Positions 1-10,333 are shown, numbered from the stretch's first letter. The stretch: 64,000 nucleotides of DNA from Flavobacterium taihuense (GCF_019351435.1 NZ_JAHWYN010000017.1:40540-104539), one strand, 5' to 3'. Made by a program: numbers and translations. Notes: generated from the sequence alone by a model not told the origin.

Positions 1-291
1 TATGAAAAAACGATTTATTTTTTTAATGAAAGTATAAAATATAGTAAAAGATATGGTATTAATAACGACGCTGCAAAGGGTAACTTACCACATGCCTATT
101 TGTTCAATAATCGATATGAAGAAGCAAAAGAACTGTATTTAAGTCTAAAAGATAAACCTTTTAAAAATTTAAATTATGACGATAAAATTAAAACCTTTAA
201 AGATGCTTTTTTAGATGATTTTAAAAATTTCAGAGAAGCAGGTATTACAAATAAAGATATGGATGAAATTCAGGCATTATTAGAAAAATAA
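1..291 (+). CDS. TPR-like protein, C-terminal part (5' end outside window)
   Basis: The frame is open from base 1 to a TAA at 289-291 with no stop, so this is the 3' end of a longer gene whose start lies upstream of the window. About 96 residues are visible. The segment with AYLFNNRYEEAKELY has the spacing of a tetratricopeptide helix pair, followed by a charged helical tail ending in ALLEK. It probably belongs to a TPR-containing protein of unknown role. It converges on the pigment operon with only 13 bases between the two stop codons. No membrane or enzymatic motif is visible. Confidence 0.6.
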   Translation, partial: YEKTIYFFNESIKYSKRYGINNDAAKGNLPHAYLFNNRYEEAKELYLSLKDKPFKNLNYDDKIKTFKDAFLDDFKNFREAGITNKDMDEIQALLEK

Positions 292-304
292 TGTTCAGCA
301 AACC

Positions 305-1603
305 TTAAACAATGCTCTTTCTATTATCAAAAAAATGAATGGGTTTTCGGCTCATTGGATTAAAAATTAGAGGCTTTAGGGCTTCATTCGTAGTAAATTC
401 GATTTTTGGTGTTACACGCAATTTAGCTCTGAAATGATCTTTTAATTCCTGCAAGAAAATCGGTGTTGGATTTTGAACCGCAATTTTTATGAGAATCTCA
501 TCTGTTCCTAAATCATTGGTGGTAATTTCGATGATGTAGCTTTCTATGCTGTCAAAATCATTTAAAACATCATTCATAGCGGGCGGATACAAAGTCGTAC
601 CTTTGTATTTAATCATTTGCTGTTTTCGTCCAATAACGGGGCCTACCCGCACTGTATTTCGTCCACATAAACAAGGATCAGTATGCAATTGTACAATATC
701 ACCGGTTTTGAAACGAACCAACGGCATCGCTTCAATTCCCAAAGTAGTAAAAGTTAATTCCCCAGATTCTCCATTCTTCACAGGATTATTGTTTTCATCC
801 AATACTTCAACGATAATCAATTCGGGATGGTGGTGCCCTCCTACACCATGTTCACATTCAGTAAATGCAGTACTCATTTCAGTGGACGCATAGGTAGAAA
901 ACAACTTGATATTCCATTTATCTGTTATTTTTTTGGACAACACATTCATGCTGAAATCCTGATTTCGGAGTGATTCTCCAATACAAATTGCGCCTTTCAC
1001 ACTCGAATTATTGAAATCAATATTGTGTTTTTCTGCATATTCAATCATTTTTAACAAAAAAGAAGGAACGGTAATTAAATAAGTTGGTTTGTATTTTAAA
1101 ATAGAATCCCATTGCAATTCTGGTATGCCGGCACCAACACGAATCACTCCCACTTTCATTTTTCGAAGTCCAAGGAAATAAGCCAATCCTGCCATAAAAC
1201 GGCGGTCAATGGTAGTCATTAACTGCACAATATCTCCTTCTTTTATACCCGCACAATCAAACGAAATGGCTTCATTATAAGCCAATCTGTCCAAATCATT
1301 GTCGGTTAACCCAAAAGTTACAGGATCTCCCAAAGTTCCTGATGTTGTGGCGTAATCAATGATTTTTTGGACTGGAACACATAGAAAATCATCATTGTGT
1401 TTTTGCAAATCTTCTTTGTTAGTAACAGGCAATCGAGATAAATCCTCAATTGTTTTTATACTAGTACTATCAATATTATTTTTAACAAAAAGTGCACTAT
1501 AAAAAGGCGAATTGGTATTCACATAGTTTAAAAGTTCAACCATTTTTTGTTCCTGAAATGTTTTTATTTCGGCTACAGTAGCTATTTCTATCTTTGGAAT
1601 CAT
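305..1603 (-). CDS. Phenylacetate-CoA ligase-like aryl-CoA/AMP ligase of flexirubin cluster
   Basis: A 432-residue adenylate-forming enzyme of the PaaK-like branch. The ATP-binding loop TTSGTLGDP lies near residue 88, and STYASTEM plus a C-terminal lid domain (VRFKTGDIV, then GRKQQMIKYKG) follow. The likely role, inferred from context, is to activate the p-coumarate made by the tyrosine ammonia-lyase at the other end of the operon and load it as starter for aryl-polyene synthesis; the substrate cannot be read from sequence. Its ATG overlaps the stop of the upstream gene (TAATG), so the two are translationally coupled. It is the last gene of the long minus-strand operon. Confidence 0.8.
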   Translation of the reverse strand: MIPKIEIATVAEIKTFQEQKMVELLNYVNTNSPFYSALFVKNNIDSTSIKTIEDLSRLPVTNKEDLQKHNDDFLCVPVQKIIDYATTSGTLGDPVTFGLTDNDLDRLAYNEAISFDCAGIKEGDIVQLMTTIDRRFMAGLAYFLGLRKMKVGVIRVGAGIPELQWDSILKYKPTYLITVPSFLLKMIEYAEKHNIDFNNSSVKGAICIGESLRNQDFSMNVLSKKITDKWNIKLFSTYASTEMSTAFTECEHGVGGHHHPELIIVEVLDENNNPVKNGESGELTFTTLGIEAMPLVRFKTGDIVQLHTDPCLCGRNTVRVGPVIGRKQQMIKYKGTTLYPPAMNDVLNDFDSIESYIIEITTNDLGTDEILIKIAVQNPTPIFLQELKDHFRAKLRVTPKIEFTTNEALKPLIFNPMSRKPIHFFDNRKSIV

Positions 1604-3264
1604 TATCGCTTTCTTTTTGTTTTCTTTAAATAGTTGCTAATCTCTTCTCTTTCAGGAAGGGTACTAATCTCTTTTGTCAATGCTTTTTCAAATTGCTCTT
1701 GAGCCAAAACGTATTTTTTATTTTGATAAAAGTACAACCCTGCTTTATAATAAACAACCCAATAATCCGGATTTAAAGATTGATAATATCCGATGAAATC
1801 TGGAGGTAAATCCTCCTTCCTTTTCAAAAACAGATCCACTTTTTTGTCCTCTATTCGAAACTTTTCGTAGTTTTGATAGGTAACCGTTTCCAAAAAAGGA
1901 TCTTTGGCAATGTTCTTTTTTTCATCTTCTAAGGATACAATGATGTCATTCATTTTTCTTTTTCCAAAAATAACAGACAAATCATAACAGACAAATTCAC
2001 CCAGTTGATAAGGACTTGCCGATACCCAAACTAAACGTTTTGAGGGTTGAAATACGATTCCGTGATGAGCCAGTAAATGGTTTAACGCTTTATCGTTCCC
2101 ATATCCCAAAGGCAAATTATTTATCCCCTCTTTATTTCTAAGTATATCTACAGCTATTTGTGGAGTTATTTTTGGATTTACATCCAATAACTGAGTCATT
2201 CGATCAAAACGATATTGGGAATGACTATTTTTTATTTGGTCTTTATTTCGTTCGTTTTTTTTAAAGATATCACTTTGAAAATGATTGGAACAAACCAACT
2301 GATTGCCATTTGAAACATCAAAAACTCCTAAAGTATCGGGTGCAATTTCTATGAGAATAGCTTTATTGTCCTTGGCACTTCCCACCATAATTGACTCGGA
2401 TACAAATACTTTTTTCTTTTTGGCAATGGCAATCGCTTCGTCAAGCGTTCTGGCGTATTGCAGTATTTCCCGTGTCAAAATAGAAATAGGTGTCTTGGCA
2501 ATTAATGGAATTTTAGACTTGCTGGCATTGATTGTTACTGTCAATCCTTCTGCATTCATTCCGGAACAAACGCCAATCATTCCTGGCCAGGTTAACATCA
2601 TAAACGGATACCCCCCTCTTGGATTGATAAATGCAACTATTTTATCTTTTGCGAAAGCATCACCAACATAAAAATCGAAATTCCTTCCCAAAATTAAATT
2701 CCCCTCTTCAGTTTTATCTCCCCAAACTGCAAAAGAAGTACAACCGACCATAGCCAAATCCTGAACGGCATGCCCAATATCATGAGCGCCGTGTAAATAC
2801 ATATCTCTTAAAAAATTGGGAGCTATAGAAGCTAAGTCCTTTGGTGCATATTGTGAAAGACCGTAAATTTCGGTTTGAAATTCATTATCCACATTCAGAT
2901 ATAACTTTCGATTGTACCAATTTAAAAAGCGAATCATTACACTTTTTTTAAAATTAGATGGAATCAAATCATTTACTCTGTCAAAAAACAGATACTCTTG
3001 TTTTTTTAATAAAGAATCGGTCAAACTCCCAATAGCCAAACCGCGTTCCAGTGGATCGCCTTCAACATAGAGTTCCCATAAATTATGTTTATTTTTTAGC
3101 AAAAAATTATTGCCTGTGTAAAAAGCAGTATTGGATTGTTTGGCAACAACAGGAATCGTGTTATTAAAACTTGCTATTTTGGGTTGGTGGTGTATCGATT
3201 TTGAGATGCCACAAGAGGCAACTGCAAAAACGAGGAAAACAATATAGCAAATATGTTTTTTCAT
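1603..3264 (-). CDS. C45-family Ntn-hydrolase/acyltransferase, lipoprotein
   Basis: The start at 3264 is preferred over an upstream in-frame start at 3366 because it gives a lipoprotein signal (MKKHICYIVFLVFAVASC, lipobox Cys18). The mature protein (553 aa in total) carries the acyl-CoA:6-aminopenicillanate acyltransferase (peptidase C45) fold: MVGCTSFAVWG places the presumed autoproteolytic nucleophile at Cys175, followed by GNLILGRNFDF. The C-terminus resembles a TPR-like helical tail (YYKAGLYFYQNKKYVLAQEQFEKAL). Such enzymes cleave or form amide or ester bonds. In this operon an acyl transfer or hydrolysis step on the pigment or an envelope lipid is plausible but unproven. It overlaps the downstream ligase by one base. 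Confidence 0.75.
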   Translation of the reverse strand: MKKHICYIVFLVFAVASCGISKSIHHQPKIASFNNTIPVVAKQSNTAFYTGNNFLLKNKHNLWELYVEGDPLERGLAIGSLTDSLLKKQEYLFFDRVNDLIPSNFKKSVMIRFLNWYNRKLYLNVDNEFQTEIYGLSQYAPKDLASIAPNFLRDMYLHGAHDIGHAVQDLAMVGCTSFAVWGDKTEEGNLILGRNFDFYVGDAFAKDKIVAFINPRGGYPFMMLTWPGMIGVCSGMNAEGLTVTINASKSKIPLIAKTPISILTREILQYARTLDEAIAIAKKKKVFVSESIMVGSAKDNKAILIEIAPDTLGVFDVSNGNQLVCSNHFQSDIFKKNERNKDQIKNSHSQYRFDRMTQLLDVNPKITPQIAVDILRNKEGINNLPLGYGNDKALNHLLAHHGIVFQPSKRLVWVSASPYQLGEFVCYDLSVIFGKRKMNDIIVSLEDEKKNIAKDPFLETVTYQNYEKFRIEDKKVDLFLKRKEDLPPDFIGYYQSLNPDYWVVYYKAGLYFYQNKKYVLAQEQFEKALTKEISTLPEREEISNYLKKTKRKR

Positions 3265-3411
3265 ATGTTGATAATATTTGTTTTTTAAAGGATCATGATA
3301 TAGACGATCATCATTTGTGTTTATCGCATCGTTTACTATTTTGTTTTGGTATTCGATGATTTTCAATTGCTATCACGGTTGTCTGACGATTTCATGCGCT
3401 CTAATCGTTCA

Positions 3412-4935
3412 TCAATCCTTGTTTTGATTAATTTTATTTACCAAATACGCCCTCCCTAAAATCTCAGAACAAGTAACAACCGCACCAATGGTTACGCCTA
3501 AAACGCCATGCATATTAATACTTTGGCCCGTTAGATAAAGATTTTCCAATTTTGTTTTGGACGGAATAAATGTTTTCATTGGATTATTGGAATCTTTTTC
3601 ATAACCATACATATTTCCGTTGTGACCTCCAATATAATCTCTATACGATAAAGGTGTAGAAGTATGCACCGATCTGATACACCCTTTAATTCCAGGAAAC
3701 TTGAGTTCTATTGCCTCCAGAAAACGAGCAGTTTTGCGAGTTTTAAAAGCTTCATAACTTTCACCTCTGTCCTTTTCATCTGCAATTGTATTGTACGTTT
3801 CTTTCCATGAATCAAGTTCAGAGAACTTCATGTAGGTAATAAAAGTCATTCCCTCAGCCCAACCATCATCCTTTTTAGAAGCGTTCATAGAAGCCATGAA
3901 TGCTTTTGGCCAAGTTTCCTCGGTATAGTCTTGTGCTGTCCATACGTATTTACTATCTGAAAAATGGTAATGATTACGGTTTAAATATTTAAAAGTCTTC
4001 GGCTTAAAAACGATATACAAACTAAAAGCAGAAACCCCTCCTTCCAAACTGGAAATCCTATTGACAAAAGCTTTTCTAAAGTACTCTTCCCCTGCCATTT
4101 TTAAGGTAGTTTTAGGATCCACATTGGATATAAAATACTGAGCGGAAACACTAGCGCCATCTCTCATTTTAGCTGCAGTAACTGCATTGTTCTCTACAAC
4201 TAATTGCTGTACATCTTTGTATTTAAAAACAACACCACCGTGTTTTTTGAGTTGTTTTATTAGCTGCTTTGTTATCTGACTTCCTCCACTAATACAACGC
4301 CAAGCGCTTTGCATGTACGAATTTACCGTTAATGCATGAACATAAAAAGGAGATTTGTCTCCGCTTCCGGCATACAAGAAGTTACTTCCCGAAAAAACGG
4401 CCCGCAACATTTTATTTTCGGTCAATCCATCAATGAACTCTTTGGCATTTATGGCCAAAATATCATTATCATATTCACCTTCCGATCTTAAATTATAAAG
4501 CGGAAATGAATCACAAGTGCTCACTATGACTTCACAGTATTTGCGAATGGCCTCTCTTTCCTCCGGGAAAAAATTCACCAATTGATTGATAAAATTTTCA
4601 TATCCTTGCGCATGGGGAAATTCCCGATCCAGATCACCAAAAGAAATCATATCGTGTCCATTCTCGTCTAGTTTTTTCAGGTTCAAATCATCCATGATCC
4701 CGATGTATTTGAAATACCGATACAGATTCTGGCCTTCGCTCAACCCTCCGATGTAATGAATTCCAGTATCAAAAATAGTTTTGTCACGCACAAAGGTTTG
4801 CAGATTTCCGCCGTACTGATTGTTTTTCTCCAACACACAAACACTATAACCTTCTTTTGCCAAGATGATAGCCGAAACGAGTCCGCCCAATCCGCTTCCT
4901 ATTACAACAACATCATAGTGTTTTTTCATTTTCAT
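3412..4935 (-). CDS. FAD-dependent oxidoreductase, phytoene desaturase/retinol saturase-like
   Basis: 507 residues, starting with a dinucleotide-binding fold: VVVIGSGLGGLVSAIILA followed by VLEKNNQYGGNLQTF, typical of the CrtI/CrtISO/RetSat superfamily. The C-terminal FAD signature with GHNGNMYGYE and NLYLTGQSINMHGVLG is present. The enzyme probably acts on the polyene chain or its lipid-like precursor (desaturation, saturation or isomerisation); which one cannot be said. The ATG overlaps the TGA of the MMPL gene by four bases (ATGA). A second in-frame ATG two codons downstream (4929) is an alternative start. Confidence 0.8.
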   Translation of the reverse strand: MKMKKHYDVVVIGSGLGGLVSAIILAKEGYSVCVLEKNNQYGGNLQTFVRDKTIFDTGIHYIGGLSEGQNLYRYFKYIGIMDDLNLKKLDENGHDMISFGDLDREFPHAQGYENFINQLVNFFPEEREAIRKYCEVIVSTCDSFPLYNLRSEGEYDNDILAINAKEFIDGLTENKMLRAVFSGSNFLYAGSGDKSPFYVHALTVNSYMQSAWRCISGGSQITKQLIKQLKKHGGVVFKYKDVQQLVVENNAVTAAKMRDGASVSAQYFISNVDPKTTLKMAGEEYFRKAFVNRISSLEGGVSAFSLYIVFKPKTFKYLNRNHYHFSDSKYVWTAQDYTEETWPKAFMASMNASKKDDGWAEGMTFITYMKFSELDSWKETYNTIADEKDRGESYEAFKTRKTARFLEAIELKFPGIKGCIRSVHTSTPLSYRDYIGGHNGNMYGYEKDSNNPMKTFIPSKTKLENLYLTGQSINMHGVLGVTIGAVVTCSEILGRAYLVNKINQNKD

Positions 4936-7900
4936 AGGAACTTCTTCTTTACTACTACTAACTTTTCAGTCTCAAATTGAATTTCAAAACCAAAACTCAA
5001 TACAGTATTTTTTACTTTTTCTGCCTTTACTAAAATAACAGTGGTTGCCAAATTACAAACTGTTTCCAAATTGGTTAATGTACTGTCATCTGAAATTAAA
5101 ACAACATCATATTTCTTATGAGCAATTGATTCAATTGAATTCCAATAATGCATTTTTCTTTTTCCCACAATGTAATTGGTTTGGGCAACTGCTCTATTTT
5201 CATCTGAAACAATTACTGAATCAATTTTTCTTTGAGGTTCCTGCAATGCTATCAAAACATCTAATTGTCCATAATCATTTGCTAAATGTACTATTTTGGC
5301 TTTAGAATCAATCCATTTGTTCAAATTGTCATAAATTTCTAAATGCTGTTCTGTATCTAATTTAATTTCTTGTACAACCTGAGATTCTTTGAAAGCATAA
5401 CTATTTATTAGTTTTTTTCTAAAATAATCTACTCCCTCTAAATTCAAACGCATTTTTTTAAATTGTAGTTTAAAAAAAGTACTTATTTTTTTGGTTCGCT
5501 CTGCTAAATCAGTTCCAAAAGCTATGTCATCATACGAAATTCGATCCAAAATAGTCACCGTAGTATTTCCTCCATTGATAACAAAATCTCCTTTTGGCAA
5601 AACCTCAGAATATCCGTGAATAACTACAGGAACAATATCTAATTGCAATTGCTCTGCCAAATAAAAGGCTCCTTTATGGAAACGTTTTATCGAGTTATCC
5701 TCAGATCGTGTGCCTTCCGGGAAAACCATAATAGAAAATCCTTCCTTCACTTTAGTTCTTAAATGGTCAACTCCATTATCCATGCCGCTGGAAACCGGAT
5801 AAAAACCTGCCAAACGAACTCCTTTTCCAAAAACAGGTGAATTGTAAACCCAATCGCTAACCAAAAAAATGATTTTCGGGCTCAACATTCCAATAGCCAG
5901 AATGTCCAAGAACGAACTATGATTGGCAATAATTACAGCTGGTTTATCAAACTTTTCATTGGACATATTTATAATTTTTCGCTTTAATGAGGGATACGTC
6001 ATCAAAACTGAATGCATAAACTTTGATAAAATAAAATGAAAAGCCATAAGTTTTGACCTTTTCGAAAAAGGTAGAACTGTCATCAAAATCCAACTGAGTA
6101 TTGACAATAAAAAACCACCCAATCCAAAATATGTAAACGATAAAAGGGAATGCAACAATCGTCTGATTTCATAAGGTGCTTTTCCTTTTTTCACTCTATT
6201 GGTAACAAAAAAATGAAATACTAATGGCTGCAAAATAAAGGTTATCATCAGCGCCGAGAATATTCCAATAATGGCAATCAAGGATATGGACTTTAAGGCT
6301 GGATGTTTCGCAAAAATGAGCACACCGATTCCTAAGATTGTAGTTGCCACTGACAGTAAAATGGAAGTTCTATAACTTGGTAATTCGATTTTGCCGAAAG
6401 TATATTCCTTTTGCAAAGCCGAAGTCATAAAGATACTGTAATCCACTCCTATTCCAAAAATCAACGTGCAAACAATGATGTTAACCACATTAAATTGCAA
6501 TCCAAACATTCCCATAAGCCCTGAGGTAAAAATCCAACTTATCAAGATTGGAATAATACTGATAATGGCTAATTCTACTTTTCTAAAAGCCAATAACAGC
6601 ACAAAAAATACCGCTATAAACGAATAATTGACAAGATCCTCAAAATTTGTTTTTAGTGTTCCGAGAAAAGTTTCATTGGTTTGTTGCCTGTCAATAACGA
6701 CCAAATTAGGTTGTTTTTTTATTTGGTTTACAAAGACATCTCTTTTTTGCACAGGGACTTTCACCAAGGTAGAAATGGTATAAAACCCATTCTTTTGGGC
6801 TATAAATTCATCCAGAAAAAAAGACTTTACTTTAAGATATTCGTTAATGGTTATTGGGTTAAATTTTTTATTCAATAATTCATAAAAACTAGTAAATGTA
6901 GTGGCTTTAAAACCATATCGATTGCCTTCACTTATTAACGATTGTGTCAGATTGGATTTCTTTTCGGAGCTCCAAAAAGTATTCCATTCCGCAATTTTTT
7001 TCTTTTGTACTTCAGCAGAAAAAACAATTCCGCCTATCGAACTAAAATTTAAAATTCCATTTGCTTTTTTATCTTTTTCTAATACTCCAAAAAGAATATT
7101 ATTATTAGCAACTACTTCATTATAACTTTTTCCGTAAGTAGCCAAATAAATAGATTTTGAAGAGTCACTATTGGCAATGTGATCCAATTGTTTCTCGGCC
7201 ATTTTTAATTTGGGTGTCATGAAATTTAAAGCCGAAAGATCATTATTGAAAGTCACCTTAGAAAATGCAAAAAGACAAACAATCAACAACAAGAGCATCG
7301 AACCAATCAAAAATTTATTTTTATGATAGGAATATCCTCCCAGTTTATCAATAAAATTAGCCTTTGGAACAAATAATTTTGTGTTTTTTTTATACAAAAC
7401 CGGAATTAAGACCAATGAAAAAACAGAAGTTGAAACCACACTTAAACTCGCAAAAATCCCCAAATCCTGCAAAGCTTCTGATTTGATTAAAAACAAGCAC
7501 AAAAAAGTAATTGATGTTGTGATTCCGCAAAGCAGTAAAGGTTTTGTAATGTCTTTATATAATAATTTTACATCCTTATTATTCCTCAAATGTGTTAAAA
7601 CATAAATAGAATAATCGGTGGTTTCACCCAACAAAATAGAGCTAATTCCCAAAGAAATAGCAGATATAGTGCCTTTACAAAAATACAAAACAGTCAAAGC
7701 GAAAAGAGCACCTAGCAAGGACGGAATGAAAATAATGATTGGAGTGGACAGGCTTCTATAGAAAAAAGCCAGAAGCAAAATCAATGTAACTCCAGCAAAA
7801 ATAGAAGTATTTTGTACATCGGCTTTGATTTGAGTGGCATTGGCAACTGCTACTGGAGTTGCACCAAAATAAGTCATTTCTACTTTGCCTTTGAATTGTT

Positions 7901-8621
7901 GATTCAGATTTATTCTGATCTTCTCAATATTCGTGATAAAAATAGTATTCTTATCCGTTTCATTTGTAGCCAATTTAGGCGTTACAAAAAGCAATAAATG
8001 CTGATTGTCTTTGGTCAATATGAATCCGTTTTCAATTGCAAAATCATCACCCACACTCAGTTGTTGCATTTTCTTCAAAGCAATAAATGAAATCCCTAGC
8101 GGATCACGGAGGATAAAATCTTTTGAAACCAATCCCGCAGGCGAAAGTATAGATTTATAATCGGCGGCAACATTATTGGCAATACTGTCTTTTTGTAATT
8201 TGTTTTGAATTAATGCGTAATCCTTTTCATCCAGAAATAGCGGTAAATTGGCATACACAAAATCAAAAGTTTCCTGAATATTTTCTTCTTCAATCTTACC
8301 TTGCACTTTGGCCACAAACGGTTTACAATTAGCATCTAAACTGTCGATAAAAGCATTGGCATACTCTGTTAGATTCTCTGGTGAACCATTATTTTTACTG
8401 GAAATAATAATGGTTATTTTATCAGCAAAATTAACCTGATCCAGTACTTTTGAAGTCACTCCGGATTGATCGTTGGAAGGTATCAATTGATTTATATTTT
8501 CCTGAAAAGAGATTCGGGAAGCAAAGAATCCCAAAAACAAAACCATAGCAATTGCTATACCTGCTGAAAGGAATTTTCTCTTTGTCATTAATGAATATAA
8601 ATCGAATAAAAACTTGCGCAT
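4932..8621 (-). CDS. MMPL/RND-type exporter fused to lysophospholipid acyltransferase-like domain
   Basis: A 1229-residue three-part fusion. Residues about 1-820 form an MMPL/RND transporter with two sets of membrane helices and two periplasmic loops. Residues about 860-1060 form a PlsC-like acyltransferase with the NHSSFLD motif near residue 898 and FPEGTRS near 967. The last about 150 residues look like a Rossmann-type alpha/beta domain without an obvious catalytic motif. MMPL-family proteins occur in aryl-polyene clusters, where they are thought to move the pigment lipid to the outer leaflet. The fused acyltransferase suggests that lipid acylation and transport are coupled. It lies four bases after the glycosyltransferase gene. 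Confidence 0.85.
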   Translation of the reverse strand: MRKFLFDLYSLMTKRKFLSAGIAIAMVLFLGFFASRISFQENINQLIPSNDQSGVTSKVLDQVNFADKITIIISSKNNGSPENLTEYANAFIDSLDANCKPFVAKVQGKIEEENIQETFDFVYANLPLFLDEKDYALIQNKLQKDSIANNVAADYKSILSPAGLVSKDFILRDPLGISFIALKKMQQLSVGDDFAIENGFILTKDNQHLLLFVTPKLATNETDKNTIFITNIEKIRINLNQQFKGKVEMTYFGATPVAVANATQIKADVQNTSIFAGVTLILLLAFFYRSLSTPIIIFIPSLLGALFALTVLYFCKGTISAISLGISSILLGETTDYSIYVLTHLRNNKDVKLLYKDITKPLLLCGITTSITFLCLFLIKSEALQDLGIFASLSVVSTSVFSLVLIPVLYKKNTKLFVPKANFIDKLGGYSYHKNKFLIGSMLLLLIVCLFAFSKVTFNNDLSALNFMTPKLKMAEKQLDHIANSDSSKSIYLATYGKSYNEVVANNNILFGVLEKDKKANGILNFSSIGGIVFSAEVQKKKIAEWNTFWSSEKKSNLTQSLISEGNRYGFKATTFTSFYELLNKKFNPITINEYLKVKSFFLDEFIAQKNGFYTISTLVKVPVQKRDVFVNQIKKQPNLVVIDRQQTNETFLGTLKTNFEDLVNYSFIAVFFVLLLAFRKVELAIISIIPILISWIFTSGLMGMFGLQFNVVNIIVCTLIFGIGVDYSIFMTSALQKEYTFGKIELPSYRTSILLSVATTILGIGVLIFAKHPALKSISLIAIIGIFSALMITFILQPLVFHFFVTNRVKKGKAPYEIRRLLHSLLSFTYFGLGGFLLSILSWILMTVLPFSKRSKLMAFHFILSKFMHSVLMTYPSLKRKIINMSNEKFDKPAVIIANHSSFLDILAIGMLSPKIIFLVSDWVYNSPVFGKGVRLAGFYPVSSGMDNGVDHLRTKVKEGFSIMVFPEGTRSEDNSIKRFHKGAFYLAEQLQLDIVPVVIHGYSEVLPKGDFVINGGNTTVTILDRISYDDIAFGTDLAERTKKISTFFKLQFKKMRLNLEGVDYFRKKLINSYAFKESQVVQEIKLDTEQHLEIYDNLNKWIDSKAKIVHLANDYGQLDVLIALQEPQRKIDSVIVSDENRAVAQTNYIVGKRKMHYWNSIESIAHKKYDVVLISDDSTLTNLETVCNLATTVILVKAEKVKNTVLSFGFEIQFETEKLVVVKKKFL

Positions 8622-8625
8622 GCTG

Positions 8626-9807
8626 TTACTTTTTGTTTTTTAAATTATCCATCAAAGTGAGTAGCAAATAACTTGTAAGACCGAATAGAATAGCCATAAA
8701 AGTCGCTAAAATAAAACTTCCAACCAGGTATTGGGTAATGTTTTTTTGAATATCGGTCAAAGTCATATCCATACTCAAAAGCAATGGATTATCGCTAGTA
8801 ATGAAATAGCTGCCTATTTTTAACGAACCATAAATAATAAACGGAATGAAAGGCGGAAAACTCACATTAGAAAAGGCAAAAGCAATGGCTTTGTTCAGCT
8901 TCAGTAAAACGGCTAAAAACAAGACAATAATCGTTTGAAATCCCCAAAATGGAGAAATCCCAACGAAAACGCCTAATGAAATTGAAAACGCTTTTCGGGC
9001 ATTCGAATCATTACTTTCTAATACATTTTCAAGGAAAAATTTCTTAAGTCCTTTTTTTTTTAGTTTCAGCAAAAAATCTCTAGGCTTTATATAAACCAAA
9101 GTAATCGTTACCAAAACGGTGTTGAGGATACTGATTCTCGTAAAATCTTTAAAAGGTCTAAAATGCGAAACCCGCTCCTCAGGATCGTACAAAACCTGAA
9201 CCGGAATGTTCTTGACCGGAATATTTTTCCAAGCCGAACGTACAATAACTTCTATTTCAAACTCAAATTTATTGGTAAAATAACGAGAAGGGATTTTTTG
9301 CAAAGGGTACAATCGAAAACCAGATTGGGTATCTTCTAACTTATTCCCGGTTTCAAACCAAAACCAAAAATTAGAGAATTTATTTCCAAAACTGCTTTTT
9401 TTAGGAACATTTTCCTGAGTCATATTTCGGCTTCCTATCAAGAGCGCATCTGCATCTGTTTCCAAAGTGGCAATAAAACTGGGAATATCCGAGGCAAAAT
9501 GCTGTCCATCAGAATCGATAGTAATAGCATAGTCGTACTTTAATCCTACTGCCTTTTTGAAACCACTACGTATTGCCATCCCTTTTCCGATATTCTTGGA
9601 ATGGTGAATTTGTTCCACATGCGAATATGCCTCCAGAATCTGAGCGGTACTATCAGTAGAACCGTCATTGACCACAATAACATTCGAAGTATATTGCAAA
9701 ACCGAATCTAAAACACGCTTCAAAGTCTTGTGATTATTATAGGTAGGTATAATAACACAAACTTTCAATTGCTCCATACGTTCTGTTTCTGGAAAACTAG
9801 TACTCAT
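8626..9807 (-). CDS. Family 2 glycosyltransferase with C-terminal DUF2062
   Basis: 393 residues. The N-terminal GT-A domain begins VCVIIPTYNNHKTLKRVLDSV and carries IVVNDGSTDST and TIDSDGQH (the metal-binding DxD-like motif). The C-terminal third is a DUF2062 membrane domain with several hydrophobic segments (FSISLGVFVGISPFWGFQT). Aryl-polyene clusters commonly carry such a gene; it may glycosylate a lipid carrier or the pigment anchor. The methionine at residue 11 (9777) is an equally possible start because the first ten residues precede the conserved fold. Confidence 0.85.
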   Translation of the reverse strand: MSTSFPETERMEQLKVCVIIPTYNNHKTLKRVLDSVLQYTSNVIVVNDGSTDSTAQILEAYSHVEQIHHSKNIGKGMAIRSGFKKAVGLKYDYAITIDSDGQHFASDIPSFIATLETDADALLIGSRNMTQENVPKKSSFGNKFSNFWFWFETGNKLEDTQSGFRLYPLQKIPSRYFTNKFEFEIEVIVRSAWKNIPVKNIPVQVLYDPEERVSHFRPFKDFTRISILNTVLVTITLVYIKPRDFLLKLKKKGLKKFFLENVLESNDSNARKAFSISLGVFVGISPFWGFQTIIVLFLAVLLKLNKAIAFAFSNVSFPPFIPFIIYGSLKIGSYFITSDNPLLLSMDMTLTDIQKNITQYLVGSFILATFMAILFGLTSYLLLTLMDNLKNKK

Positions 9808-9823
9808 TTATTCTATTCTTTAA

Positions 9824-10306
9824 CTATTTGACCAATTGTTTTTCGGTCGCAGAAAAACTTTTTGACTGCAAAATAAAGTCGCCAATATAAGCTTTCAAAA
9901 TACCCGTTTGTTCCTTAAAATGGTCTAACAGATACTTTTTGTCTTCCTTTTTATTTCCTCTATAATTTACAATCTTTGGCACATTTTCCTGAACACTCAA
10001 ACGAATCATTCGTATTTCTATCGAGTTGGGTTCGTTTGCGACAGCATATTCAATTAAGCTGGAACCTTCTTTGAATTTCTTGGATTTATCCGAAACCTTC
10101 TTTTCCAATTTTGAAAGGATTGCCAAAGAAGCTCCTTTATAAGCCACTAACGTTTTATTATCCTCTTTACTGACCTCATTCAGTTTTGACGCAAACTCTT
10201 TAGCATTGCTCTCAGAACTGAGAGCGTTACCGTATAATTTTCTGATTTCAGTAATAGAAGGATTACTGAAAAGGAATAAAAATAGAACTAAAATGGTAGT
10301 TTTCAT
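9824..10306 (-). CDS. Secreted protein of unknown function, flexirubin operon
   Basis: 160 residues with an N-terminal signal peptide (MKTTILVLFLFLFSNPSIT). The mature part is helical and lysine-rich, without a recognised motif. The spacing to its neighbours (16 and 27 bases) and the shared strand place it in the pigment operon. A periplasmic helper role is only a guess from location. I do not recognise the family. Confidence 0.65.
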   Translation of the reverse strand: MKTTILVLFLFLFSNPSITEIRKLYGNALSSESNAKEFASKLNEVSKEDNKTLVAYKGASLAILSKLEKKVSDKSKKFKEGSSLIEYAVANEPNSIEIRMIRLSVQENVPKIVNYRGNKKEDKKYLLDHFKEQTGILKAYIGDFILQSKSFSATEKQLVK

Positions 10307-10333
10307 TTAGGTCAAATTAATTGCGTTCATAAA

